From DATIRA01 sp964553405 (GTDB lineage: Bacteria; Pseudomonadota; Gammaproteobacteria; Steroidobacterales; Steroidobacteraceae): a DNA stretch of 5,362 bases. The stretch's first letter is position 1. The number at the start of each line of letters is the position of its first letter. The notes under the pieces were generated by a model. That model did no database searches and was not told the origin of the DNA. It worked only from the letters and a program-made list of their open reading frames with translations. A program made the position numbers and the translations under genes. Of this stretch, positions 1 through 4,567 are shown in pieces. Location of the stretch: contig CAZKLS010000157.1 of NCBI GenBank assembly GCA_964553405.1, positions 1-5,362 of the forward strand, written 5' to 3'.

Positions 1-15
1 TGCGAAATCGGTCAT
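1..15 (-). CDS. 5' end of an unidentified gene (partial, five codons)
   Basis: The minus strand has an ATG at 15-13 followed by four more sense codons (M-T-D-F-A) before the window ends. A near-perfect Shine-Dalgarno, AGGAGG, lies at 26-21 with a 5-nt spacer, which is the main reason to believe this is a real start. It points the same way as the AbgT-family transporter, whose stop is about 80 bp upstream, so the two could share a transcript unless the hairpin between them terminates it. Five residues are too few to name a product. Confidence 0.5.
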
Positions 16-20
16 CGGCG

Positions 21-26
21 CCTCCT
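21..26 (-). promoter_or_regulatory. Shine-Dalgarno AGGAGG of the left-edge gene
   Basis: Read on the minus strand this is AGGAGG, 5 nt before the ATG at 15. It is the best ribosome binding site in the window and fixes the start of the partial gene. Confidence 0.6.
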
Positions 27-60
27 GCGCACGATCTTAAGCCAATGCGCGCGACACGAG

Positions 61-90
61 GGCATCGGCCGGCTCGACCCGGCCGATGCC
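61..90 (-). terminator. Perfect 12-bp inverted repeat after the transporter gene
   Basis: Arms 61-72 and 79-90 are exact reverse complements (12 of 12) around a 6-nt loop. The hairpin starts 7 nt beyond the transporter stop codon. On the minus strand it is followed by CTCGTGTCGC, with no T-run, so it does not fit a classical intrinsic terminator. It could act as a Rho-linked or mRNA-stabilising 3' hairpin, or as a protein-binding dyad before the left-edge gene. The hairpin is plain in the sequence; the role is inferred. Confidence 0.45.
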
Positions 91-91
91 G

Positions 92-108
92 CCGCACTCA
101 TTGTGCGG
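92..108 (-). other. Small hairpin spanning the transporter stop codon
   Basis: CCGCAC at 92-97 pairs with GTGCGG at 103-108 around a 5-nt loop, and that loop holds the transporter stop codon (98-100). It lies directly beside the larger 61-90 hairpin, so the transcript end could fold into two tandem stems. A 6-bp stem can arise by chance in DNA this GC-rich. Confidence 0.25.
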
Positions 109-1675
109 GGGCGATGCTGATCTCGGTCGCGGCTCCCGGGCCGACGGGCCAGCCGAGCAGCAGCCAGGCGGCGAACATGATGGACCAGCCGATCAGGAAG
201 GTGACCGAATAGGGCAGCATCAGCGAGACCAGCGTGCCGATTCCCGCCTTCGGCACGTAGCGCTGCACGAAGGCGATGATCAACGCGAAGTAGCTCATCA
301 TCGGCGAGATGACGTTCGTGACCGAGTCGCCGACGCGGTAGGCGGTCTGCGTGACCTCGGGCGGATAGCCGAGCAGCATGAACATCGGCACGAAGACCGG
401 GGCCATCAGCGCCCACTTCGCCGAGGCCGAGCCCATCACCAGGTTGATGAAGGCCGACAGCAGGATGAACGACAGGAACAGCGGCACCTGGTGCAGGCCG
501 GCGCTCTTCAGCACTTCGGCGCCCTCGACCGCGAAGATCAGGCCGAGGTTGGTCCAGTTGAAGAAGGCCACGAACTGCGCGGCGAAGAACACCAGCACCA
601 GGTAGCCGCCGAGCGTGGACATCTGCTGGCTCATGCCCTTGATGACGTCCCGGTCGCTGCGGACGGTCCCGGCGCCGACGCCGTAGGCGACTCCGAGCGC
701 GACGCCGAAGATGAAGATCACCGCGACGATGCCGCGCAGGAACGGGGAGTGCAGCACGCTGCCGGTGCCGAGCTCCCGCAGGAAGCCGTCAGCCGGCAGC
801 AGCCCGATCAGCAGGATCGCGGTCAGCACGACGAACGTGATCGACGCATAGAGCAGGCCGCGCTTCTCCGCGGCGGACAGCGGCTCGAGCGTGACCGACT
901 CGCCGTCGCCGGGCGTCGCGCCGCCGGCGGCGGGGTCCGCCGGGGCGAGCCGGGGCGCGACCAGCCTCTCGGTCACCCACCAGCCGAGCCCGGTGATCAG
1001 CACGGTCGAGACGACCATGAAGTAGTAGTTGGCCGCCGGGCTCACCACGTAGGTCGGGTCGATGATCCGTGCCGCCTCCTGCGACAGGCCGGCCAGCAGC
1101 GGGTCGATCGTGCCGAGCACGACGTTGGCGCTGTAGCCCCCGGAGACCCCGGCGAACGCGGCCGCCAGCCCGAGCACCGGGTGGCGTCCGGCCGCCGCGA
1201 AGATCAGCGCCGCGAGCGGCACCAGCAGCACGTAGCCCACCTCGCTGGCCGCGTTCGAGAGCACGCCTGAGAACACGATGACCGGCGTCAGCAGCGCGCG
1301 CGGTGCGTTCAGCACCAGCAGGCGCATCAGCGACCCGATCAGCCCCGAGGACTCCGCGACCCCGATCCCGATCAGCGCGACCAGCACCGTGCCGAGCGGC
1401 GCGAAGCTGGTGAAATTGGTCACCAGGCCCGTCAGGATCCGGTGCAGGCCCTCGACGGACATCAGGCTGACCGCCTCGATCGGCTCGCCGGTGGTCGGAT
1501 GCGCGACCGATAGGTCGAACTGGGCCGCGATGCCTGAGATCACGATGACCGCCAGCGCCAGCAGCGCGAACAGCGTCGTCGGGTCGGGCAGCGCGTTGCC
1601 GATGCGCTCGACGAGGTCGAGGAAGCGGTCGAGCGCGCCCTTACGGCCTGGATTGGGTCGCCTGGAATCCGTCAT
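98..1675 (-). CDS. abgT: AbgT-family transporter
   Basis: This is a 525-residue inner-membrane protein of the AbgT (p-aminobenzoyl-glutamate transporter/antimetabolite exporter) family, close to the usual family length of about 510. Family landmarks are visible: LPDPTTLF at 29-36, NAASEVGYVLLVPL at 141-154, GGYSANVVLGTIDPLLAG at 179-196, GSASAKWALMAP at 415-426, and YRVGDSVTNVISPMMSYF at 446-463. Residues matching those I recall as important in gonococcal MtrF (D193, S417, W420, P438, R446, D449) appear as D191, S418, W421, P439, R447 and D450. Many hydrophobic segments are present (for example 34-52, 94-106, 219-235, 274-293, 312-333, 353-372, 484-508), with a charged loop near 240-272. The start is the ATG at 1675, with AAGG nine bases upstream. 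Substrate cannot be told: family members import p-aminobenzoyl-glutamate or export sulfonamides. No abgA/abgB hydrolase genes are in the window. The symbol marks the family, not proven orthology to E. coli abgT. Confidence 0.93.
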   Translation of the reverse strand: MTDSRRPNPGRKGALDRFLDLVERIGNALPDPTTLFALLALAVIVISGIAAQFDLSVAHPTTGEPIEAVSLMSVEGLHRILTGLVTNFTSFAPLGTVLVALIGIGVAESSGLIGSLMRLLVLNAPRALLTPVIVFSGVLSNAASEVGYVLLVPLAALIFAAAGRHPVLGLAAAFAGVSGGYSANVVLGTIDPLLAGLSQEAARIIDPTYVVSPAANYYFMVVSTVLITGLGWWVTERLVAPRLAPADPAAGGATPGDGESVTLEPLSAAEKRGLLYASITFVVLTAILLIGLLPADGFLRELGTGSVLHSPFLRGIVAVIFIFGVALGVAYGVGAGTVRSDRDVIKGMSQQMSTLGGYLVLVFFAAQFVAFFNWTNLGLIFAVEGAEVLKSAGLHQVPLFLSFILLSAFINLVMGSASAKWALMAPVFVPMFMLLGYPPEVTQTAYRVGDSVTNVISPMMSYFALIIAFVQRYVPKAGIGTLVSLMLPYSVTFLIGWSIMFAAWLLLGWPVGPGAATEISIAPAQ

Positions 1676-1704
1676 GGAGCTTCGCCTTGTGCCGGGCAGC
1701 CGGC

Positions 1705-1710
1705 ATTAGA
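1705..1710 (-). promoter_or_regulatory. Possible -10 element for the transporter
   Basis: Minus-strand TCTAAT matches TATAAT at five of six positions and lies 29 bp before the transporter ATG, a sensible distance for a short leader. No good -35 hexamer sits 16-18 bp upstream, so it would need an activator or be weak. Confidence 0.3.
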
Positions 1711-1741
1711 GCCGATTGCCGCCCTCGAAGCGAGCCTCCGG

Positions 1742-1747
1742 TATCAT
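1742..1747 (+). promoter_or_regulatory. Possible -10 element for the TerB-like gene
   Basis: TATCAT matches TATAAT at five of six positions. Transcription would begin about 1754, leaving only a few bases before the ATG at 1758, so the mRNA would be nearly leaderless. This agrees with the weak Shine-Dalgarno there. A TTGCCG at 1716-1721 is 20 bp upstream, too far for a standard -35. Confidence 0.3.
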
Positions 1748-1757
1748 TGCGGACGGC

Positions 1758-2207
1758 ATGATTTCACGCGTACGGAAGTTCCTGGAGAAGCACCTCGGCG
1801 AGCCCGGCGACGACCCCGGGCAGCAGGAGACCCGGCTGCGCGTGGCCGTCGCGGCGCTGCTGGTCGAGGTGCTGCGCGCGGATTTCGACGTCTCCGGCGC
1901 CGAGCGGCGCCAGGTGCTCGAGTCGCTGCGCGAGCTGCTCGCGCTCGATCCGGCCGACGCCGAGGAAATCCTCGCTGCTGCCGAAGGGGAGATCGACGAC
2001 TCGCACGACCTCTACCAGTACACCTCGCAGATCAACCGCGCCTTCGATCACCAGCAGAAGCTCAGGCTGATGGAGCAGCTGTGGCGCGTCGCCCAGTCGG
2101 ACGAGGTCGTGCACAAGTACGAGGAGCACATCATCCGGCGCGTGGCGGGCCTGCTGCACGTCTCCCACGGCGAGTTCATCGCGACCAAGCTGCGGCTGGA
2201 GAGCTGA
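1758..2207 (+). CDS. TerB-like protein
   Basis: This 149-residue soluble, mostly alpha-helical, highly charged protein resembles the TerB-like group (COG4103-type, 'tellurite resistance TerB family'). There is no signal peptide or membrane segment. The fold's two halves are suggested by an acidic first block, LLVEVLRADFDVSGAERRQV at 34-53 (D42, D44, E49), and a second, LWRVAQSDEVVHKYEEHII at 108-126 (D115, E116, E122, E123). TerB proteins carry such paired acidic residues for metal binding. The ATG at 1758 is preferred; an in-frame TTG at 1716 would add 14 residues covering the candidate -10 and has no Shine-Dalgarno. The gene is divergent from the transporter and 53 bp before parA in the same direction, so it may be cotranscribed with it. 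No other ter genes are nearby, and members of this family outside ter clusters have no clear link to tellurite, so a resistance role should not be assumed. Confidence 0.85.
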   Translation: MISRVRKFLEKHLGEPGDDPGQQETRLRVAVAALLVEVLRADFDVSGAERRQVLESLRELLALDPADAEEILAAAEGEIDDSHDLYQYTSQINRAFDHQQKLRLMEQLWRVAQSDEVVHKYEEHIIRRVAGLLHVSHGEFIATKLRLES

Positions 2208-2220
2208 GACTTGCCCAATA

Positions 2221-2252
2221 CACGCGCGTCCGCTACGGTCTGGCCCCGCGTG
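2221..2252 (+). other. Weak inverted repeat between terB-like gene and parA
   Basis: CACGCG at 2221-2226 pairs with CGCGTG at 2247-2252 across a 20-nt loop. The stem is short, the loop long, and no T-run follows. It is recorded because it fills most of the 53-bp spacer; it may be chance. Confidence 0.15.
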
Positions 2253-2260
2253 CGCCCATA

Positions 2261-3007
2261 ATGGAAGCCGGCGGAAACGTGCAGAAGATCGTCATCCTCA
2301 ATCCCAAGGGAGGCTCGGGCAAGACGACCGTCGCCACGAACCTCGCGGCCTACTACGCCTGGCGGGGTGAGAGCGTGGCGCTGATGGACATGGACCCCCA
2401 GGCGTCCTCGGTGCGGTGGCTGGGCGTGCGGCCGGCGGATCTACCGCCGATCCACGCAATCGCTGCCTACGAGCAGAGGATGAACGTCACGCGTGCGTTT
2501 GCCTGGCGGGCTCCGCCCGGTACGCAGCGGCTGATCGTCGACACGCCCGCTGCGCTCGCGGGTCACCAGATGCCGGAGATCACCCGCGACGCGAGCGCGA
2601 TCGTCGTCCCGGTGCTGCCGTCGGAAATCGACATCCATGCGGCCTCGCGCTGCATCGCCGACCTGCTGCTGGTGGCCAAGGTACACCGCTCGGAGAAGCG
2701 GATCGCGATCGTCGCGAACCGTGCGCGGCGCTACACGCGCGCGTACCACTCGCTGATGCAGTTCCTGCGCAGCCTGAAGATCCCGGTCGCGGCGGTGCTC
2801 AGGGATTCGCAGGCCTACGTGCGCTCGGCGGAGACGGGGCAGGGCCTGCACGAGATGAAGGGCGCGCTGCTGGCCGAGGATCTCGCCACCTGGCGCACGC
2901 TCACCGAGTGGATCGAGCGGCGTTCGATCTCGCTGGTGCCGGTCGAGGAGCCCCAGCTGCCGGAGCCCGCGCCAGCCAGCGGCGGCGCGCTGACCGCCCG
3001 GCCCTGA
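2261..3007 (+). CDS. ParA/MinD-family ATPase, no visible ParB partner
   Basis: This is a 248-residue P-loop ATPase of the ParA/MinD (deviant Walker A) family. The deviant Walker A motif KGGSGKTT is at 16-23 with both signature lysines (K16, K21); Walker A' is DMDPQ at 43-47; Walker B is RLIVDTPA at 90-97. An NR segment at 153-154 fits the nucleotide-base-contact region. The protein has no N-terminal DNA-binding extension, so it resembles small ParA proteins that position plasmids, chemoreceptors or other cargo on the nucleoid. The tail from about 227 is proline-rich and probably disordered. Two starts are possible: the ATG at 2261, used here, or an in-frame GTG at 2279 giving MQKIVILNPKGG, closer to the usual family N-terminus. 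Neither has a strong Shine-Dalgarno. The likely partner is unknown: no parB follows, and the neighbours are a TerB-like gene upstream and a convergent secreted-protein gene. Confidence 0.9.
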   Translation: MEAGGNVQKIVILNPKGGSGKTTVATNLAAYYAWRGESVALMDMDPQASSVRWLGVRPADLPPIHAIAAYEQRMNVTRAFAWRAPPGTQRLIVDTPAALAGHQMPEITRDASAIVVPVLPSEIDIHAASRCIADLLLVAKVHRSEKRIAIVANRARRYTRAYHSLMQFLRSLKIPVAAVLRDSQAYVRSAETGQGLHEMKGALLAEDLATWRTLTEWIERRSISLVPVEEPQLPEPAPASGGALTARP

Positions 3008-3047
3008 GGCCGGCTGACCGTTCCCGGCTGCCGCCGGCGATCAGGGC
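3001..3047. terminator. Shared hairpin at the convergent gene ends
   Basis: GCCCTGA at 3001-3007 pairs perfectly with TCAGGGC at 3041-3047. Inside it, GCCGGC at 3009-3014 pairs with GCCGGC at 3033-3038, leaving an 18-nt loop. The parA stop TGA (3005-3007) lies in the left arm and the opposing gene's stop (3041-3043) in the right arm. The position suits a bidirectional transcript end for both genes, but neither strand has a T-run after the stem, so intrinsic termination is unproven. Confidence 0.4.
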
Positions 3048-3616
3048 GTCTTCGGTACGTTCGAAACCGCGGCCGCACCCTCTGCGTGCACCGCAGCCTC
3101 GTCCGAGATCGTGAACGACACCGCGACCGGGCTGCCGTCTTCGTCGTTGGTGCTCGAGACCTTGACCAGCAACGGCTTGTCCTGGGTCCAAAGCATCGCG
3201 GTGGATCTCGACTGGATCGCGGCGTCGTCGCGCAGCACGGCGTCGAAATCGCCGAACGTCGTCCTCGAGCGGTTGACCACCGCGAGCAGCGACGGCAGCG
3301 AGGCGTTCATGTGCGCGGTCACGCTGCCGAGCGTGCCGTCGGAGCCCATCGCGAAGCACAGCTCCCGGGTCTGGTGCGGTGCCGGGAGCTTGAGCAGCGT
3401 CTGCTTGCTCGGCACGCAGTAGTGGTCCTGGCCGTTCGCGTCCGTGCTCCACTGGCCGCCCGGGTACTTCGACTGGATGCTGGCCTTCGAGGCGTTCCAG
3501 GGCAGGCCGAAGGCGCCGCTGCCGAACTGTGTCCTGACGCCGCCGGCCGTGGCTGCGGCCGAGGCGAGGGCCAGCCCGCTGCCGAGGACGATCAACGTTG
3601 CGAGTTTCCGCCGCAT
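3041..3616 (-). CDS. Exported protein of unknown function
   Basis: I do not recognise a named family for this 191-residue protein. It begins with a clear Sec-type signal peptide: basic MRRK, a hydrophobic core at about 5-20, and an alanine-rich region ending AATA at 21-24 before GG, giving a likely cleavage after A24. The mature part opens with FGLPWNASKASIQSKYPGG at 36-54, a pattern seen in small secreted or periplasmic proteins where a FG-[LI]-PW motif precedes a short helix. There are exactly two cysteines, C67 and C87, which could form one disulfide in the periplasm. The rest (about 90-175) looks beta-rich, without membrane segments. The start at 3616 has GGAGA at 3628-3624, seven bases upstream. 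It is transcribed toward parA and lies downstream of the nucleotidyltransferase gene on the same strand, separated by 158 bp, so it probably has its own promoter or leader. Confidence 0.75.
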   Translation of the reverse strand: MRRKLATLIVLGSGLALASAAATAGGVRTQFGSGAFGLPWNASKASIQSKYPGGQWSTDANGQDHYCVPSKQTLLKLPAPHQTRELCFAMGSDGTLGSVTAHMNASLPSLLAVVNRSRTTFGDFDAVLRDDAAIQSRSTAMLWTQDKPLLVKVSSTNDEDGSPVAVSFTISDEAAVHAEGAAAVSNVPKTP

Positions 3617-3623
3617 TTGCTGC

Positions 3624-3628
3624 TCTCC
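3624..3628 (-). promoter_or_regulatory. Shine-Dalgarno of the exported-protein gene
   Basis: Minus-strand GGAGA lies seven bases before the ATG at 3616 and supports that start, which also gives the full signal peptide. Confidence 0.55.
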
Positions 3629-3630
3629 GA

Positions 3631-3678
3631 TCAGTACAACCCCGGACCGAGTTTAGTCACCCGGTCCCCGACCTCCAT
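3631..3678 (-). CDS. Possible 15-residue leader ORF before the exported-protein gene
   Basis: An ATG at 3678 opens a frame encoding MEVGDRVTKLGPGLY, stopping at 3631-3633, which is 14 bases before the next gene's ATG and just ahead of its Shine-Dalgarno. The frame stays open further upstream to 3708, with a protein-like run beginning ELRREFERQQ, and is blocked by a TGA at 3709-3711. It is in register with the nucleotidyltransferase gene, whose own TAG is at 3775-3777. It could be a translated leader, the tail of a decayed gene, or chance. There is only a poor Shine-Dalgarno, so I rate it as speculative. Confidence 0.15.
   Translation of the reverse strand: MEVGDRVTKLGPGLY
3644..3667 (-). other. 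9-bp hairpin in the leader of the exported-protein gene
   Basis: On the minus strand the arms 3667-3659 and 3652-3644 pair over nine positions, counting one G-U pair, around the 6-nt loop GACTAA. It ends 27 bp before the exported-protein start. The sequence after it is GGGGTTGT, not a T-run. It might end the nucleotidyltransferase transcript, act as an operator dyad, or fold in the 5' leader of the exported-protein mRNA. Confidence 0.35.
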
Positions 3679-3730
3679 CTGCTGCCGCTCGAATTCACGA
3701 CGCAGCTCTCATGTGGATCCACCGGCGCAG

Positions 3731-3758
3731 TTCACATAACCCGCGCGGCCGCGATAAT
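3731..3758 (+). promoter_or_regulatory. Promoter-like pair antisense to the nucleotidyltransferase gene
   Basis: TTCACA at 3731-3736 (five of six to TTGACA) and GATAAT at 3753-3758 (five of six to TATAAT) are 16 bp apart on the plus strand. This is one of the best sigma-70-like matches in the window. No plus-strand gene follows, so a transcript would run antisense into the 3' end of the gene at 3775-4392. The match may be coincidental. Confidence 0.25.
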
Positions 3759-3774
3759 AACCGATCAGGCGGCT

Positions 3775-4392
3775 CTATTGCGGCTCGGACCGCCGCCGGG
3801 CTTCCTCGAGCAGCAGCAGGTCCTCGGGCGTGTCGAGATCGATGCCGGCATTCTGCATCGGTATGCGCACCACCTGGTCGATGTTCCGGCGGATGACCAG
3901 CTTCGGGTCCGTGTCGCCGCGCAGCCCCATCAGGTCGCCGAAGGTCCAGCGCGGGAAGATGGCCGGCAGCCCAGGAGCGCCGCCGTACAGAGCGGCCGCG
4001 ATCAGCCGCGGGTTTCTCCGCCAGGCCGCCTTCAGTCGCCGCAGGTCGTCTGCGCTGACCGCCACCTGGTCGGCGAGCAGCAGCAGCAGCGCCTCGCTGC
4101 CCGGTGGCGACGCCTGGATCGCCCGCCGGATCGAGCTCGCGAGGCCCTCTTCCCAGTCGCGGTTCAGCACCATCGAGGCCGACGAGTGGCGCAGCATCGG
4201 CGCGACGGCCTGGGCGTTGGCGCCGAGCACCACGCTGACCGACTGGCCCGCGACGGCCGACGCGCTGGCGATCACCTCGTGCAGGACCGGCGCGCCGCCG
4301 AGTCTTGCGAGCTGCTTGGGACTTCCGAACCGGCTCGATTCGCCCGCGGCGAGGATCGCGGCATGCAGGGCCTGTGATCCGGTTCCGTCCAT
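3775..4392 (-). CDS. MocA/MobA-like nucleotidyltransferase
   Basis: This 205-residue cytoplasmic protein has the fold signature of nucleotidyltransferases that attach CMP or GMP to molybdopterin (MocA/MobA-like, NTP_transf_3 group). The N-terminal NTP-binding motif LAAGESSRFGSPKQL spans 14-28, including R21 and K26. NRDWEEGLASSI at 77-88 is the characteristic MocA segment. ADQ at 107-109 supplies the metal-binding aspartate (D108). GLPAIFP at 141-147 and DLDTPEDL at 185-192 complete the family pattern. The usual GDxGAR-type stretch reads GDTDPK at 159-164, a departure that may bear on specificity. Length fits MocA (about 190-200). The ATG at 4392 has only a poor Shine-Dalgarno (AGGC), so the exact start is less sure, but the motif at 14-28 lies near the expected N-terminus. 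No molybdoenzyme or cofactor genes are visible; the substrate could be molybdopterin or another metabolite. It is divergent from thrA. Confidence 0.87.
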   Translation of the reverse strand: MDGTGSQALHAAILAAGESSRFGSPKQLARLGGAPVLHEVIASASAVAGQSVSVVLGANAQAVAPMLRHSSASMVLNRDWEEGLASSIRRAIQASPPGSEALLLLLADQVAVSADDLRRLKAAWRRNPRLIAAALYGGAPGLPAIFPRWTFGDLMGLRGDTDPKLVIRRNIDQVVRIPMQNAGIDLDTPEDLLLLEEARRRSEPQ

Positions 4393-4403
4393 CAGTGCGT
4401 CGT

Positions 4404-4432
4404 TTGCCTGTTGCGCTGCAAGAAGCTAGAGT
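4404..4432 (+). promoter_or_regulatory. Candidate sigma-70 promoter for thrA
   Basis: TTGCCT at 4404-4409 and TAGAGT at 4427-4432 are each four of six to consensus, with an ideal 17-bp spacer. Transcription would begin near 4439, about 105 bp before the thrA start and about 20 bp before the short leader-like frame at 4460. It starts just outside the divergent nucleotidyltransferase gene. Confidence 0.4.
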
Positions 4433-4449
4433 TTCCCGCAACCTGGAAC

Positions 4450-4455
4450 GAGGTG
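4450..4455 (+). promoter_or_regulatory. Strong Shine-Dalgarno ahead of the thrA leader frame
   Basis: GAGGTG is a six-base match to the anti-Shine-Dalgarno end of 16S rRNA and lies four bases before the ATG at 4460. It is a better site than the one before thrA itself (GGAG at 4532-4535), suggesting ribosomes load in the leader. Confidence 0.4.
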
Positions 4456-4459
4456 TCCC

Positions 4460-4567
4460 ATGGTGCGCTGCCACTGCCGCGTCTGCCGCCGAAGCGCGAG
4501 CGGGCCGCGCTGCCGTGTGAGCGGTAACGACGGAGCCAGAGATCGTGGAAGCGTGGAAAGTCCATAA
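4460..4567 (+). CDS. Possible Cys-rich leader peptide overlapping the thrA start
   Basis: The ATG at 4460 opens a 35-codon frame, beginning MVRCHCRVCRR, that ends at TAA 4565-4567, 23 bases inside thrA. Cysteine codons (TGC) occur at positions 4, 6, 9 and 18. It follows a candidate promoter and a strong Shine-Dalgarno, the layout of a leader peptide. It has no threonine, isoleucine or methionine run, so it is not a classical thr attenuator. Cysteine feeds methionine synthesis, which shares the aspartate branch with ThrA, making cysteine sensing conceivable, but that is inference. The frame may simply be open by chance in GC-rich DNA. Confidence 0.3.
   Translation: MVRCHCRVCRRSASGPRCRVSGNDGARDRGSVESP
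4493..4511 (+). other. Hairpin inside the thrA leader
   Basis: AGCGCG at 4493-4498 pairs with CGCGCT at 4506-4511 around a 7-nt loop. It lies downstream of the first three Cys codons of the leader frame and about 33 bp before the thrA start. No T-run follows, so it is not an intrinsic terminator; it could affect access to the thrA ribosome binding site only indirectly. Confidence 0.25.

Noticed and set aside
86..1270. Long plus-strand open frame opposite the transporter gene
   Set aside because: Its translation is dominated by R, H, D, G, Q and E in a low-complexity pattern typical of the antisense frame of a GC-rich membrane-protein gene, while the minus strand gives an unmistakable AbgT-family protein.
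1691..1704. 5-bp stem-loop GCCGG/CCGGC in the transporter leader
   Set aside because: Too short to distinguish from chance at this GC content.
1716..1757. N-terminal extension of the TerB-like protein from a TTG codon
   Set aside because: No Shine-Dalgarno precedes it, the added 14 residues resemble no domain, and they cover the likely -10 element.
2081..2260. N-terminal extension of parA overlapping the TerB-like gene
   Set aside because: The extension is an Arg/Ala/Gly-rich shadow of the TerB-like gene; ParA proteins of this type begin a few residues before the Walker A motif.
3713..3722. Perfect 10-bp palindrome GTGGATCCAC
   Set aside because: No loop, no second copy in the window and no promoter clearly positioned around it; palindromes of this length are expected occasionally by chance.
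4460..4525. Resemblance of CHCRVCRR to the zinc-binding CHCxxC motif of GFA-family enzymes
   Set aside because: Only about ten residues match, no other GFA motif occurs in the 35-codon frame, and the match depends on common GC-rich Cys/Arg codons; not enough to call a gene fragment.
4439..4544. Classical threonine attenuator before thrA
   Set aside because: None of the leader frames has a Thr/Ile codon run, and no hairpin followed by a T-run is present.
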